A DNA stretch of 64,000 nt from Gammaproteobacteria bacterium (GTDB taxonomy: Bacteria > Pseudomonadota > Gammaproteobacteria > Enterobacterales > Alteromonadaceae). Shown piece by piece: positions 9,173-20,057 of this stretch (position 1 is its first letter; each line of letters starts with the position of its first letter). The translations under genes were made by a program, and so were the position numbers. The stretch spans positions 62,001 through 126,000 of the forward strand of contig JAFLDV010000006.1 of assembly GCA_017302255.1 (NCBI GenBank), read 5' to 3'. Below the pieces are notes generated by a model. It did not search any database. It was not told the DNA's origin and worked only from the letters and a program-made list of their open reading frames with translations.

Positions 9173-9187
9173 TGATGGCTCCGACTG

Positions 9188-9826
9188 TTAATAGCTGTGC
9201 TGCCGACGGATGTCGCGTTCGGCTTCAGTCAACGACAGCTGAAAAGCATCACGTTCAAACAAACGGATCATGTAATTCTTAATTGGCTTACTACCAGGGC
9301 CTGATAACTCAATGCCCAATTGCGGTAAACGCCACAACAATGCTGACATGTAACAATCCAACAAACTGTAATCGTCACTCATGAAGAACATTGTTTCTTG
9401 AAATAGTGGCCCAATCGACAACAAGCTCTCACGTAAATCACGGCGAGCTTCAGCCGAATTGTCATCGTTAGCGAGGATTTTTTCAGCAAGACCATACCAA
9501 TCGCGTTTGATGCGATACATCATCAAGCGAGTTTTGCTGCGCTCAACTGGATAGACCGGTAACAGCGGTGGATGCGGGAAACGCTCATCCAAAAACTCCA
9601 TGATAATGTCCGCTTGATAAAGCGCCATATCTCGATCGAGTAATGTCGGCAGTGAACCATACGGATTCACTTCATACACTTCTTCAGGCAGATTATCACG
9701 ACTGACTTGCAGGACTTCGGCAGTGACGCCTTTTTCAGCCAATACCATTCTGACTTGATGGCTGTACATATCGTCTGCAGCCGAAAACACAGTCATTACT
9801 GTACGTCTGTTGGCAGGAATTGCCAT
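9188..9826 (-). CDS. sspA: Stringent starvation protein A
   Basis: A GST-fold, RNA-polymerase-associated protein of 212 aa with an N-terminal thioredoxin-like domain (SAADDMYSHQVRMVLAEKG, NPYGSLPTLLDRD) and an alpha-helical C-terminal domain. In E. coli SspA binds RNAP-sigma70 and supports stationary-phase and acid tolerance. It is first in the sspA-sspB operon, downstream of the bc1 operon and separated from it by a terminator. GGAGGACC-like bases (revcomp of gcggtcctccgg) just upstream of the ATG give a strong ribosome site. Confidence 0.96.
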   Translation of the reverse strand: MAIPANRRTVMTVFSAADDMYSHQVRMVLAEKGVTAEVLQVSRDNLPEEVYEVNPYGSLPTLLDRDMALYQADIIMEFLDERFPHPPLLPVYPVERSKTRLMMYRIKRDWYGLAEKILANDDNSAEARRDLRESLLSIGPLFQETMFFMSDDYSLLDCYMSALLWRLPQLGIELSGPGSKPIKNYMIRLFERDAFQLSLTEAERDIRRQHSY

Positions 9827-9852
9827 GCGGTCCTCCGGAAAAGCGAAAAGGC

Positions 9853-9876
9853 AAAAGGGGCCACCAGGCCCCTTTT
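9853..9876 (-). terminator. Intrinsic terminator of petABC
   Basis: The hairpin aaaaggggcc-acca-ggcccctttt lies 18 bp past the petC stop. On the minus strand it is followed by T-rich sequence. Confidence 0.8.
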
Positions 9877-9894
9877 AGGCAGAATAACAACGGA

Positions 9895-10632
9895 TTAGTG
9901 GACGTCTTTCCAGTATTCTTTCTTCAACAGGAATGCGAAGATAAAGAAAATAACTAAGAAGATCATGACCTTAATGCCGAGGCTGTGCGACTCTAACTTA
10001 GTCGGTTCGCCAGTATATTCCAAGTAGTTAACTAAATCGCCGATAGCCGCATCGTACTCATCGGTACTCAACTCACCTGAACCATCGGTTTCAAACTTAG
10101 TTTCTTTATGCTCAACACCATCAACCATTTTTGTTTCAACAACTTTGGTTGGAATGCCTTGCAACTCTTGTAACACGTGCGGCATACCTACTAATGGAAA
10201 CACTTCGTTGTTCACGCCGAATGGGCGAGTTGGGTCAACGTAGAAAGTCCGTAAATAGGTATAGATCCAATCTGGGCCACGAACGCGTGCCACGTTGGTT
10301 AAATCTGGCGGTGGAGCACCAAACCAACGCGCCAAGTCTTCTTTTGGCGCAGCATTCTTAATGTAATCACCAACTTTGTTCGCAGTGAAGGCTAACTCAG
10401 CCATACCAACTTCATCAGGGATCCCCAAATCGCGGAAAGTCACTGAATAACGTTGATACTGCATTTGGTGACAACCTAAGCAGTAGTTTTGGAAAAGTTT
10501 TGCGCCCCGTTGCAGCGAAGCTTGGTCTTTCAGGTTAATTGGCGCTTTATCAAGGTGTACTGCATTTCCACCTGCGGCCATCACGCTTGCAGAACCTACC
10601 AGCGCCAGAACTGTGAATAACTTTTTAAGCAT
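9895..10632 (-). CDS. petC: Ubiquinol–cytochrome c reductase, cytochrome c1
   Basis: The 245-aa protein has a signal peptide (about residues 1-20), the haem c site CLGCH at 51-55, and a C-terminal membrane anchor near 222-240 (KVMIFLVIFFIFAFLL). It passes electrons from the Rieske protein to soluble cytochrome c on the periplasmic side. The start codon shares one base with the petB stop, so translation is probably coupled. It is the last gene of petABC. Confidence 0.97.
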   Translation of the reverse strand: MLKKLFTVLALVGSASVMAAGGNAVHLDKAPINLKDQASLQRGAKLFQNYCLGCHQMQYQRYSVTFRDLGIPDEVGMAELAFTANKVGDYIKNAAPKEDLARWFGAPPPDLTNVARVRGPDWIYTYLRTFYVDPTRPFGVNNEVFPLVGMPHVLQELQGIPTKVVETKMVDGVEHKETKFETDGSGELSTDEYDAAIGDLVNYLEYTGEPTKLESHSLGIKVMIFLVIFFIFAFLLKKEYWKDVH

Positions 10633-11906
10633 TATGATAACCTCACAGGCAATGGTTTGGTTTTCTCATTTTTACTGTACCACCACAGTAAAACAAAGTG
10701 CCCGAAGTAGAAGATCGAAGCAAATCGCGCAATCCAAGTATAAGTTTCTGTTGCAGGTAACACGCCTAACACACCTAATACCACGAAGCTGATTACGAAA
10801 TTCACTAAGTTAACTTTGTGCAGCGTTGAACGGTAACGCACCGAGCGCACTTTGCAACGATCTAACCACGGTAATAACGCTAACGCGATAATTGCCGCGA
10901 ACATGCCAATCGCACCAGCGATGTCATTTGGAATAGCACGTAAAATTGCATAGAACGGCGTGAAATACCACACTGGCGCAATATGATCAGGGGTCTTCAT
11001 TGGGTTTGCCGGTTCAAAGTTAGGCGGCTCTAAGAAGAAACCACCACCTTCTGGTGCAAAGAAAATTACCGCACAGAAGATCAACAAGAAACCAACAACA
11101 CCGACGATATCTTTCACCGTGTAGTAAGGGTGGAATGGGATCGCATCAACGATAATTTTCTTACCGCCTTTGGTAAAGTATTCGTGGAAAGTGAACTTGT
11201 CAGAAACGTTGTTCTCAAATTTCTGGCCTTCGTTTGGCACTTTAACATCGATACCATCTGGGTTATTTGAACCGACTTCATGCAGCGCAATGATGTGGAG
11301 GAACACTAAAATAACCAAAACTAACGGCAGTGCAATCACGTGTAGGGCGAAGAAACGGTTTAAAGTAGCACCAGAGATAACGTAGTCACCACGGATCCAC
11401 AGTGTTAAATCATCACCAATCCCAGGAATAACCCCGAAAATTGAAATAATTACTTGAGCACCCCAGAACGACATTTGACCCCATGGTAATAAGTAACCCA
11501 TAAAGGCTTCAGCCATTAATACTAAGAAAATCAACATACCGAAAATCCACAGTAATTCGCGTGGCTTTTGGTAAGAGCCGTACATCATCCCGCGGAACAT
11601 ATGCAGATACACGACAACAAAGAACGCTGATGCGCCGGTAGAGTGCATATATCGCAGCAACCAACCGTAATCAACTTCACGCATGATGTATTCAACTGAA
11701 GCAAATGCGCGTTCTGCAGAAGGTTCGAAGTTCATCGTCAACCAAATACCAGTGACGATTTGGTTAACCAGCACTAACATCGCTAATGAGCCGAAGAAGT
11801 ACCAGAAGTTAAAGTTTTTTGGCGCTGGATACTGCATCACATGGAGATTCATTTTCTCCATAAATGGCATGCGGTATTCAATCCAGTTCATAAAATTTTT
11901 GAACAT
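10632..11906 (-). CDS. petB: Ubiquinol–cytochrome c reductase, cytochrome b
   Basis: The 424-aa polytopic protein contains the cytochrome b core, including YLHMFRGMMYGSY, GYLLPWGQMSFWGAQVI, and the PEWY-like quinol-site segment HIAPVWYFTPFYAILRAIP (here PVWY). Haem-ligand histidines occur in RYMHSTGA and FFALHVIALPLVLVILVFLHI. It oxidises ubiquinol at Qo and reduces quinone at Qi, and overlaps petA and petC by one base each. PVWY replacing PEWY at Qo is also found in some proteobacterial bc1 complexes. Confidence 0.97.
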   Translation of the reverse strand: MFKNFMNWIEYRMPFMEKMNLHVMQYPAPKNFNFWYFFGSLAMLVLVNQIVTGIWLTMNFEPSAERAFASVEYIMREVDYGWLLRYMHSTGASAFFVVVYLHMFRGMMYGSYQKPRELLWIFGMLIFLVLMAEAFMGYLLPWGQMSFWGAQVIISIFGVIPGIGDDLTLWIRGDYVISGATLNRFFALHVIALPLVLVILVFLHIIALHEVGSNNPDGIDVKVPNEGQKFENNVSDKFTFHEYFTKGGKKIIVDAIPFHPYYTVKDIVGVVGFLLIFCAVIFFAPEGGGFFLEPPNFEPANPMKTPDHIAPVWYFTPFYAILRAIPNDIAGAIGMFAAIIALALLPWLDRCKVRSVRYRSTLHKVNLVNFVISFVVLGVLGVLPATETYTWIARFASIFYFGHFVLLWWYSKNEKTKPLPVRLS

Positions 11907-12502
11907 TAAGCAGTCCCCTCATCTGCACCGATCAATAAAACGGTGTCATTTTCTTGGAACATATAAGGTGGAATCATCAAGTTCCGCGGTGCAGGAACAC
12001 CTTGGAATACCCGACCAGCCATATCGTAAGTCGAACCGTGACATGGACAGAAGAATCCTGATGCAATGCCTTCAACGTGAGCATCGAAATCAGCCATCTT
12101 GTAGGTTGGTGAGCAGCCTAAATGAGTACAAATACCTACTGCGACGAAAATTTCAGGCTTTTTCGAGCGATGCTGGTTTTTGGCGTATTCAGGTTGCTGT
12201 TTATCATCATCCGAACCCGGATCTCTCAATTGGCCTTCAACAGCTGCAAGAGTTTTCAACATTTCCGGGGTACGTTTTACGACCCATACAGGTTTACCAC
12301 GCCATTCAACCCGAATTAGCTGGCCTGGCTCGAGTTTGCTGATATTCGCAGTAACAGGCGCACCGGCTTGTTTTGCTTTTTCACTCGGATTCCAAGAAGC
12401 TATAAAGGGAACGGCTGCTCCGATTGCACCAACACCACCCACAACTGAGGTAGCGATGGTCAAGAAGCGACGGCGACCATGATCGACTGGCGCATTGCTC
12501 AT
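11906..12502 (-). CDS. petA: Ubiquinol–cytochrome c reductase, Rieske iron-sulfur subunit
   Basis: The 198-aa protein has a twin-arginine-like N-terminus (RRRFLTIATS, residues 10-19) and a single hydrophobic anchor. The [2Fe-2S] ligand motifs are CTHLGC (125-130) and CPCHGS (152-157), with the disulfide Cys in place. It takes the first electron from ubiquinol. It is the first gene of petABC; a ribosome site GGAGATG lies just upstream of the ATG. Confidence 0.97.
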   Translation of the reverse strand: MSNAPVDHGRRRFLTIATSVVGGVGAIGAAVPFIASWNPSEKAKQAGAPVTANISKLEPGQLIRVEWRGKPVWVVKRTPEMLKTLAAVEGQLRDPGSDDDKQQPEYAKNQHRSKKPEIFVAVGICTHLGCSPTYKMADFDAHVEGIASGFFCPCHGSTYDMAGRVFQGVPAPRNLMIPPYMFQENDTVLLIGADEGTA

Positions 12503-12927
12503 CCACTCATCTCCACGTTAACGCTTAAATTTTAATCGGTTTAAGCGGCTGAATTTCAGCGATTATTATAGTTTGCAAAATACCGCGGATCATAATGAAA
12601 ACCCCTGCCTGTTACAAGGATTTAGCAGCATTCTTCACCGCACAAATAGACTTTTTTTTGAAGTTAAGCTGATCCCTATCAAAGCGCGGCAAGCTTGCAA
12701 CTGTATTAACAATTTGCTTACCCACTTTCCGGCAATTGATCATCCAAGAAAACTATAGCTGCAATTCAAGAATTTGGCTCATTCGCACCCAGCTTCGAGA
12801 AAAAAGAGTATGCACTTTCGCACAGCCAATAAAAATTTGGCTCTATGTGGTTGATTAATTTGTCTTGGTGGTCAGAGCTTAATACGCAAACTAAGGCTGT
12901 TTAGATGTGTCGCCTGAAAGAAGACGC
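12503..12927. other. Non-coding spacer between rpsI and petA
   Basis: About 425 bp without a credible gene; the short open frames inside lack ribosome sites and family features. A perfect TATAAT in minus orientation at 12565-12570 lies 63 bp before the petA ATG and may be the -10 of the pet promoter, though no good -35 is visible. A small inverted repeat (agccaa / ttggct) is at 12824-12842. I see no tRNA or known small RNA. Confidence 0.5.
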
Positions 12928-12958
12928 AAAAAAAAGCCCGGTAGAAACCGGGCTTTTT
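12928..12958 (-). terminator. Intrinsic terminator of rplM-rpsI
   Basis: The hairpin agcccggt-agaa-accgggct has eight A on the low side, i.e. a T-run for minus-strand transcription. It begins 16 bp past the rpsI stop. Confidence 0.9.
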
Positions 12959-12973
12959 GCAGTAAAAAACGAA

Positions 12974-13366
12974 TTAACGTTTTGAGTACTGTGGACGTTT
13001 ACGGGCTTTATGCAGACCGACTTTCTTACGTTCAACTTTACGAGCATCGCGGGTTACGAAACCAGCTTTACGCAGTGAAGGACGCAGAGATTCGTCGAAT
13101 TCCATCAGAGCACGGGTGATACCGTGACGGATAGCGCCAGCTTGACCAGAAATACCACCACCTTTAACAGTGATGTACATGTCAAACTTGCCAACCATTT
13201 CAACTAACTCTAATGGTTGCATAACAACCATACGAGCAGTTTCACGACCGAAGTATTCAGTGATAGTGCGTTGGTTGATAACGATGTTACCAGAGCCTGC
13301 CTTCAGGAATACACGTGCTGTAGAGGTCTTACGACGACCAGTACCGTAATATTGATTCTGTGCCAT
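12974..13366 (-). CDS. rpsI: 30S ribosomal protein uS9
   Basis: 130 aa, with [17 protein letters not shown] at the N-terminus, the [19 protein letters not shown] core and the basic C-terminal tail [11 protein letters not shown] that reaches the P-site tRNA. It lies 12 bp downstream of rplM in the universal rplM-rpsI operon. Confidence 0.99.
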   Translation of the reverse strand: MAQNQYYGTGRRKTSTARVFLKAGSGNIVINQRTITEYFGRETARMVVMQPLELVEMVGKFDMYITVKGGGISGQAGAIRHGITRALMEFDESLRPSLRKAGFVTRDARKVERKKVGLHKARKRPQYSKR

Positions 13367-13378
13367 GTTATGCTCCGA

Positions 13379-13807
13379 TTAGATATCTAAAACTTGTGGT
13401 TGCTGGGCAGCATGTTGATGCTCTGCGCCTGCATACACTTTTAACTTACGGAACATAGCGCGACCCAGTGGACCTTTAGGCAGCATGCCTTTGATCGCTG
13501 ACTCAAGTACCATCTCAGGCTTTTTCGCAAGCAGCTTTTCAAAGTTAATTTCTTTGATGCCACCTGGGAAACCAGAGTGAGAGTAGTACATTTTGTTTTT
13601 CGCTTTGTTACCAGTTACAGTCACTTTGTCAGCGTTAACTACGATGATGTAGTCGCCGGTGTCAACGTGTGGCGTGTATTCTGGCTTGTGCTTGCCGCGT
13701 AAGCGGAGAGCGATTTCAGTTGCGATACGACCCAGGGTTTTACCTGCAGCATCAACAACATACCAGTCGCGTTGTACGCTTTCTGGTTTAGCGGTAAAAG
13801 TTTTCAT
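13379..13807 (-). CDS. rplM: 50S ribosomal protein uL13
   Basis: The 142-aa product from the ATG at 13807 starts [20 protein letters not shown], as in the family; an in-frame TTG four codons earlier is an unlikely start. The core has [22 protein letters not shown] and [21 protein letters not shown]. First gene of rplM-rpsI. A perfect minus-strand TATAAT at 13942-13947 suggests a leader of about 125 nt. E. coli L13 represses its own operon through the leader, but I could not define such a site here. Confidence 0.98.
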   Translation of the reverse strand: MKTFTAKPESVQRDWYVVDAAGKTLGRIATEIALRLRGKHKPEYTPHVDTGDYIIVVNADKVTVTGNKAKNKMYYSHSGFPGGIKEINFEKLLAKKPEMVLESAIKGMLPKGPLGRAMFRKLKVYAGAEHQHAAQQPQVLDI

Positions 13808-13987
13808 CAAACTATCCAAAAAATTATCAGTTACACCTCACATAACCTTTGGGCAAAAGTTATGTCGTTTATCGTACCCCTTCGAGTACATCAAACTGCC
13901 AGGCTACGGCAGATTCAGGCTGTAACGTGGGCCGGCCGCGGATTATATATTAACCAGCAACAAAATACAGCTGTTTATGCAGAAAAT

Positions 13988-15082
13988 TTATGGCAAATGT
14001 GCCAAAGCTAAATAATCGTGCGACTGCATTTCCTGAAGCCGACTCAAGCACCGTTTAAATTCGAAACTTAACAGGCCTTGCGTATACAGTTGTTCCATTG
14101 GCACTTCAGCCGAAATTATCAACTTAACCTTTCGTTCGTAGAACTCGTCAACTAAAGCAATAAAGCGGCGAGCCACGTCATCATTGCCCTGCCCCATCTG
14201 GCGGACATTCGACATTAACAAGGTGTGATAGATTTTACTCAGTTCCATATAATCGTATTGGCTACGCGCACTTTCGCATAACTCACTAAATTCAAACCAA
14301 ATTATACCTTCAGCCTCATGCTGAAACCTAAGTGGCCGATGAGCAACTTCAATAGCACTGTTCGCAACACGAGGTTCAGTGGACAACGCCATAAAGTATC
14401 GATGCAAATTACTATCAGCGGTCTCATCCAGAGGTGAATGGTAGATCTCAGCTTGGGTTAAAGTGCGCAACCGGTAATCAATACCACTGTCGACATTTAC
14501 CACATCAGTAAATTGCTTAATTAAGGCAATTGCTGGTAAAAAGCGCGCCCGTTGCAGACCGTTGCGATAAAGACCATCAGGCTCGATATTCGAGGTGGCA
14601 ACCAAAGCAATACCACGAGCAAATAACGCCTGCATCAAAGTACCTAAGATCATTGCGTCGGTAATGTCTGAAACAAAAAACTCATCGAAACAGATGATGT
14701 CGGTGTCTGCTTTAAAACGGTCAGCGACAATTTCTAGCGGGTCGGCCTGTCCAGACAATGTTTTCAATTCATCGTGGACTTTGTGCATGAATCGGTGAAA
14801 GTGGATCCGCAGTTTACGTTCTGTTGGTAAACAATCGTAAAAGGTATCAACCAGATAGGTTTTACCACGACCAACACCACCCCAAAAATACAAGCCTTGC
14901 AAAGGCCGTTGTGCTGCGGTTTTCCCAGTCAATTTCTGCCACAAACTTTGCTTAGCGGGTTTGAGCTGGACAAAGTCGTCATACAAGCGCTGCAAGTGCT
15001 GCACGGCAAGTTGTTGAGCGGCATCGAACTGAAAATCAGGGCGTTGCAGATCCTGCTGATATTTTTGCAATGGTGTTATCAT
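13988..15082 (-). CDS. zapE: Cell division protein ZapE (canonical locus)
   Basis: A P-loop ATPase of the AFG1/ZapE family, about 364 aa from the ATG at 15082 (MITPLQKYQQDL, matching family N-termini better than the upstream GTG/ATG-type starts that would add 22 residues). Walker A is GGVGRGKT at about 68-75 and Walker B is IICFDEFFVSD at about 129-139. It lies next to rplM-rpsI and divergent from zapG, the same neighbourhood as E. coli zapE (yhcM). ZapE joins the Z-ring late in division and affects FtsZ polymer stability. Confidence 0.95.
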   Translation of the reverse strand: MITPLQKYQQDLQRPDFQFDAAQQLAVQHLQRLYDDFVQLKPAKQSLWQKLTGKTAAQRPLQGLYFWGGVGRGKTYLVDTFYDCLPTERKLRIHFHRFMHKVHDELKTLSGQADPLEIVADRFKADTDIICFDEFFVSDITDAMILGTLMQALFARGIALVATSNIEPDGLYRNGLQRARFLPAIALIKQFTDVVNVDSGIDYRLRTLTQAEIYHSPLDETADSNLHRYFMALSTEPRVANSAIEVAHRPLRFQHEAEGIIWFEFSELCESARSQYDYMELSKIYHTLLMSNVRQMGQGNDDVARRFIALVDEFYERKVKLIISAEVPMEQLYTQGLLSFEFKRCLSRLQEMQSHDYLALAHLP

Positions 15083-15204
15083 AACTAGCGAAATCGAATT
15101 GAGCACTATCACTGATGAATTGCTGATTATTGTAACATGCCTTACCACTCAGCATAAGAAGTTAGGTTACACTAGAGATGTATTAACTTGTTTTTGGAGT
15201 ATTT

Positions 15205-15660
15205 ATGAGTTTTCCTGTCGCGTTATCTTGGTTAATCGCAGGTATCATCATCGGCGCCGTAGCCGCTCGTTTATATAGCTTACGGCAATTCAATCAAAAT
15301 AAATTGCAAGTCGAGCTTGATGAGAGCAAACAACAATTGCAGAAGTATCGCTCTGAGGTGTCGAGCCATTTAGAGACAACTCAGCAGTTAATGAGTCAAT
15401 TGCAAGACAACTACGAGCGGATCGCTAGCCATATGGCTTCAACGAGAATGCAACTTGTTGATCGGGCAGGCTTCGTTGAAAAATCTGATCTCAACTATCT
15501 ATCTGCAGATGCTGCCGCACATTTTCGTGAAACTGTCGGTAAAGTTGACGAGCGTCGCCGCAAGAAAACTGCGGAAATTGCTCAGCAACCATTGGACTAT
15601 TCGGGCTATTCTAGTGGCTTAATGAAGACCTTCCCTTCAGAAAAAAAATCAGAAGCGTGA
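15205..15660 (+). CDS. zapG: Z-ring-associated protein ZapG (YhcB, DUF1043)
   Basis: The 151-aa protein has one N-terminal membrane helix (LSWLIAGIIIGAVAARLYSL) followed by a long coiled coil and a C-terminal tail with QPLDYSGYSSGLMK. In E. coli YhcB/ZapG links division and cell elongation and affects envelope integrity. The position between divergent zapE and the degQ-degS pair is the standard one. TTTGGAG upstream of the ATG gives the ribosome site. Confidence 0.93.
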   Translation: MSFPVALSWLIAGIIIGAVAARLYSLRQFNQNKLQVELDESKQQLQKYRSEVSSHLETTQQLMSQLQDNYERIASHMASTRMQLVDRAGFVEKSDLNYLSADAAAHFRETVGKVDERRRKKTAEIAQQPLDYSGYSSGLMKTFPSEKKSEA

Positions 15661-15718
15661 AACTTTTTTCAAATGCATGAGTCTCTTAAGGCAGTATTCC
15701 TTAGGAGACAATTGCGTT

Positions 15719-17080
15719 ATGAAAATGAAGTTATCCTTTGTCACCGCTAGCATCATCGCGGCCGTATTAGCCTCTCAGTCTTTTCAGCTGGAAGCAAAAA
15801 TCCCTTTCTTCGGCGCTGAAAGCTCTGAGCAAATGCCAAGCCTAGCTCCCATGCTAGAGAACGTGACACCTGCTGTAGTCAATATCAATGTTGCTGGCAA
15901 CCGACAAGTTCGTCAGCGCGTCCCTGATGCCTTCCAACAATTTTTCGGTCAAGGCGAAATGCGCCGCGAACAGCCTTTTAGCGCCTTGGGTTCTGGTGTC
16001 ATCATTGATGCAGCAAAAGGTTATGTCGTGACAAACTCACACGTCATCAATCAAGCCGACGAAATTCAAGTGACCTTAAAAGATGGCCGTACTTTTAAAG
16101 CGAAAAAAATTGGCGAGGATCCAGAAAGTGACATTGCTTTACTGCAAATCGATGCAGAAAAGCTAACGGCGTTAAAAATTGCCGATTCCGATGCGCTTCG
16201 GGTCGGTGATTTCACTATCGCCATTGGTAATCCATTTGGCCTTGGCCAAACTGTAACCTCAGGGATTGTCAGCGCCCTAGGCCGCGGTGGTTTGGATATT
16301 GAAAAGTATGAAGATTTCATTCAAACCGATGCGGCGATTAATAGCGGCAATTCCGGCGGTGCTTTAGTTAACCTGCGCGGTGAGCTTATTGGTATTAACA
16401 CAGCGATTTTAGGGCCAAATGGCGGCAATATCGGTATTGGCTTTGCGATCCCATCAAACATGATGAAGAACTTAGTCGACCAAATCATTGAGTCTGGAGA
16501 AGTGAAACGTGGTGTCCTTGGCATTGAAGGATCTGATTTAAGTGCAGATTTGGCCCAAGGCATGAATGTTAAACAAACCAAAGGTGTATTTGTCGGTCGA
16601 GTAACTCCGGATTCTGGCGCAGATAAAGCAGGCTTAAAAGCCGGTGACGTCATTGTTAGCATCAACGGCAAAACCATCTCTAGCATGTCCGAGCTTCGCG
16701 CCCGTGTTGGCACCCTAGGTGTTGGCAAGTCCGTGAAATTGGGAGTGCTACGCGAAGACAAACAAATCAATTTTGATGTCAAATTGACTTCAGCCGACCA
16801 AGCCAACACCAGCGCAGGCGAGATGCATCGTATGCTGGTTGGCGCCAGCTTTAGTAACGGCAAAACTGTCGATGGCGAACCAGGCGTCGTGATTTCAAAA
16901 ATTGAAAATGGCTCCATCGCTGCCAGACTTGGCTTGGAAGAAGGTGACGTAATTATCGGAATTGGCCGAATTAAGGTAAACAACATCAGTGAGTTACGCG
17001 AAATACTCACTCGAGCAAAAGGAGTTGTTGCATTGCAAATCCAACGTGAAGACACCGTACTTTATAAACTCATTCAATAA
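15719..17080 (+). CDS. degQ: Do-family periplasmic serine endoprotease DegQ
   Basis: About 453 aa from the ATG at 15719, which has GGAGA 10 bp upstream; the in-frame ATG at 15677 would put 14 odd residues before the signal peptide. The signal peptide is residues 1-26. The trypsin-like domain has His108 (TNSHV), Asp138 (SDIALLQ) and Ser212 (INSGNSGGALVN). Two PDZ domains follow (about 260-350 and 370-450). It acts as a protease/chaperone on misfolded envelope proteins. A terminator separates it from degS. Confidence 0.96.
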   Translation: MKMKLSFVTASIIAAVLASQSFQLEAKIPFFGAESSEQMPSLAPMLENVTPAVVNINVAGNRQVRQRVPDAFQQFFGQGEMRREQPFSALGSGVIIDAAKGYVVTNSHVINQADEIQVTLKDGRTFKAKKIGEDPESDIALLQIDAEKLTALKIADSDALRVGDFTIAIGNPFGLGQTVTSGIVSALGRGGLDIEKYEDFIQTDAAINSGNSGGALVNLRGELIGINTAILGPNGGNIGIGFAIPSNMMKNLVDQIIESGEVKRGVLGIEGSDLSADLAQGMNVKQTKGVFVGRVTPDSGADKAGLKAGDVIVSINGKTISSMSELRARVGTLGVGKSVKLGVLREDKQINFDVKLTSADQANTSAGEMHRMLVGASFSNGKTVDGEPGVVISKIENGSIAARLGLEEGDVIIGIGRIKVNNISELREILTRAKGVVALQIQREDTVLYKLIQ

Positions 17081-17105
17081 TTTTATTTATTCCTTGTCGA
17101 ACTTT

Positions 17106-17134
17106 GCGGTGGCTTATAGCCACCGCTTTTTTTG
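17106..17134 (+). terminator. Intrinsic terminator of degQ
   Basis: gcggtggc-ttata-gccaccgc is followed by a seven-T run, 25 bp past the degQ stop. It means degS probably has its own promoter. Confidence 0.88.
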
Positions 17135-17271
17135 ATATTGAGCAAATCTCGGATTTTCCCGGGTTTATCTGGTAAGTGGTGGTAATTCGTCACATTTTCC
17201 CCTGCCGTAAAAGGCCAACTAATGCTATGCTGCTTAGCTTAAAGCACTCAAAATTCAGGCCTTAATTAGAA

Positions 17272-18363
17272 TTGAACCAATTTCTGCAGACGATACTTAA
17301 AAGCGCTATCTATGGACTTGCCATCGCATTTCTTTGGTTAGTGCTATTTCAACAAGGAAGTCAGTTCAATTTCCGCAAACTTTTCGCCAATGAGCCGGTA
17401 GAGCCACCGCCTATTTCTTATGCCAAAGCAGTTCGTGCTGCCGCACCTGCAGTCGTGAATATTTATACCCGTAGCACCCAGTTAGATGTGCAGTCGTACC
17501 AACAGCGAGTGATTCAAAATCAATCTTTGGGCTCTGGCGTTATTATGAGCAGCGAAGGTTATATTCTGACTAACTACCATGTCGTTAATGGCGCAGACCA
17601 AATTGTGGTGGCCCTGCAAGACGGACGGCAATTAGATGCTGTACTTATCGGGCAAGACAGCGTCACCGATTTAGCTGTGCTATTTGTTGAAGCGCCAAAT
17701 CTGCCAGTGATCCCGCAACAGCCCGACACCGAACCTCAAGTAGGCGATTTAGTCCTGGCCATTGGGAATCCGTTGAATCTGGGGCAATCCATCACGCAAG
17801 GTATTGTCAGTGGTACTGGCCGCGCCGGACTTGGATCCAATTCATATTCAGATTTGATGCAAATGGACGCAGCGATTAATGAAGGCAACTCTGGTGGGGC
17901 TTTAGTTAACAGCAATGGAGTGCTTGTTGGTATTAACACGGCCGCATTTCAACGCCAGCGCAATATCGAAGTTCAGGGCATTTTCTTTGCTGTGCCTTAT
18001 AAACTCGCGCATACCGTGATGCAAAAATTAATTAAACATGGCCGAGTAGTCCGCGGTTATTTGGGAATGAGCGGTGTGCCAGTGATTAACTCTGCCGGTG
18101 AACGCCAAATCTCAACTGGGCAACATTTTTATGGGGTTCTCGTTGATATCGTAGAGCCGTTCGGTCCTGCAGACCAAGCAGGTCTATTACGAGGCGACAT
18201 CATTTTAGAAATTAACAAAACTCCGCTGAATAGCGTTAACCAAGCTTTAGATATTGTCGCTGAATCGGATCCTGAAGCATTATTACAGTTAAGTATTGAG
18301 CGCAACGGCCAACGACTGAACATCTCTTGTAAGTTGGGCGTTTATCAAGAACCAACCAATTAA
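17272..18363 (+). CDS. degS: Site-1 protease DegS of the sigma-E pathway
   Basis: The 363-aa protein has an N-terminal membrane anchor (residues 8-27), a protease domain with His103 (TNYHVV), Asp133 (TDLAVL) and Ser207 (EGNSGGALVN), and a single PDZ domain that senses misfolded porin C-termini. Known role: first cut in RseA, releasing sigma-E. The start is a TTG; no ATG in frame precedes the anchor helix, so the TTG is needed to include it. The weak start fits the low level of a signalling protease. It follows degQ as in E. coli. Confidence 0.95.
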   Translation: MNQFLQTILKSAIYGLAIAFLWLVLFQQGSQFNFRKLFANEPVEPPPISYAKAVRAAAPAVVNIYTRSTQLDVQSYQQRVIQNQSLGSGVIMSSEGYILTNYHVVNGADQIVVALQDGRQLDAVLIGQDSVTDLAVLFVEAPNLPVIPQQPDTEPQVGDLVLAIGNPLNLGQSITQGIVSGTGRAGLGSNSYSDLMQMDAAINEGNSGGALVNSNGVLVGINTAAFQRQRNIEVQGIFFAVPYKLAHTVMQKLIKHGRVVRGYLGMSGVPVINSAGERQISTGQHFYGVLVDIVEPFGPADQAGLLRGDIILEINKTPLNSVNQALDIVAESDPEALLQLSIERNGQRLNISCKLGVYQEPTN

Positions 18364-18389
18364 AAGCTGAATGACCCAAATCGCTAGTC

Positions 18390-18419
18390 AAAAAAAAGAC
18401 CGCTTTAGCGGTCTTTTTT
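18390..18419. terminator. Bidirectional terminator, degS / murA
   Basis: aaaaaaagaccgc-ttta-gcggtctttttt, symmetric, between the convergent degS and murA. Confidence 0.9.
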
Positions 18420-18429
18420 GGAGCTGAGT

Positions 18430-19957
<1,528 letters not shown>

Positions 19958-20001
19958 CTTGAAACCTGTATTTAAATGCGAATGGTGGCGCCGTATAGGC
20001 A

Positions 20002-20029
20002 AAAAATAACCCGGCGCGCTGGCCGGGTT
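20002..20029 (-). terminator. Intrinsic terminator of the mla operon
   Basis: The hairpin aacccggc-gcgctg-gccgggtt has aaaaaat on the low side (T-rich on the minus strand). It separates mlaFEDCB from ibaG-murA, so the latter pair needs a promoter in the short gap around 19960-20000 or depends on readthrough. Confidence 0.8.
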
Positions 20030-20057
20030 GTGATTATATCCTGAGTTGCGGATCTTT

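Noticed and set aside
11683-12342. 219-aa open frame on the plus strand across petB/petA
   Set aside because: Antisense to two certain genes, with no domain features or ribosome site.
12573-12758. 61-aa open frame in the rpsI–petA spacer
   Set aside because: Probably chance; no ribosome site, and it overlaps the likely pet promoter.
16321-17055. 244-aa open frame on the minus strand in degQ
   Set aside because: Antisense shadow of a conserved protease; low-complexity Ser/Pro/Thr composition typical of such frames.
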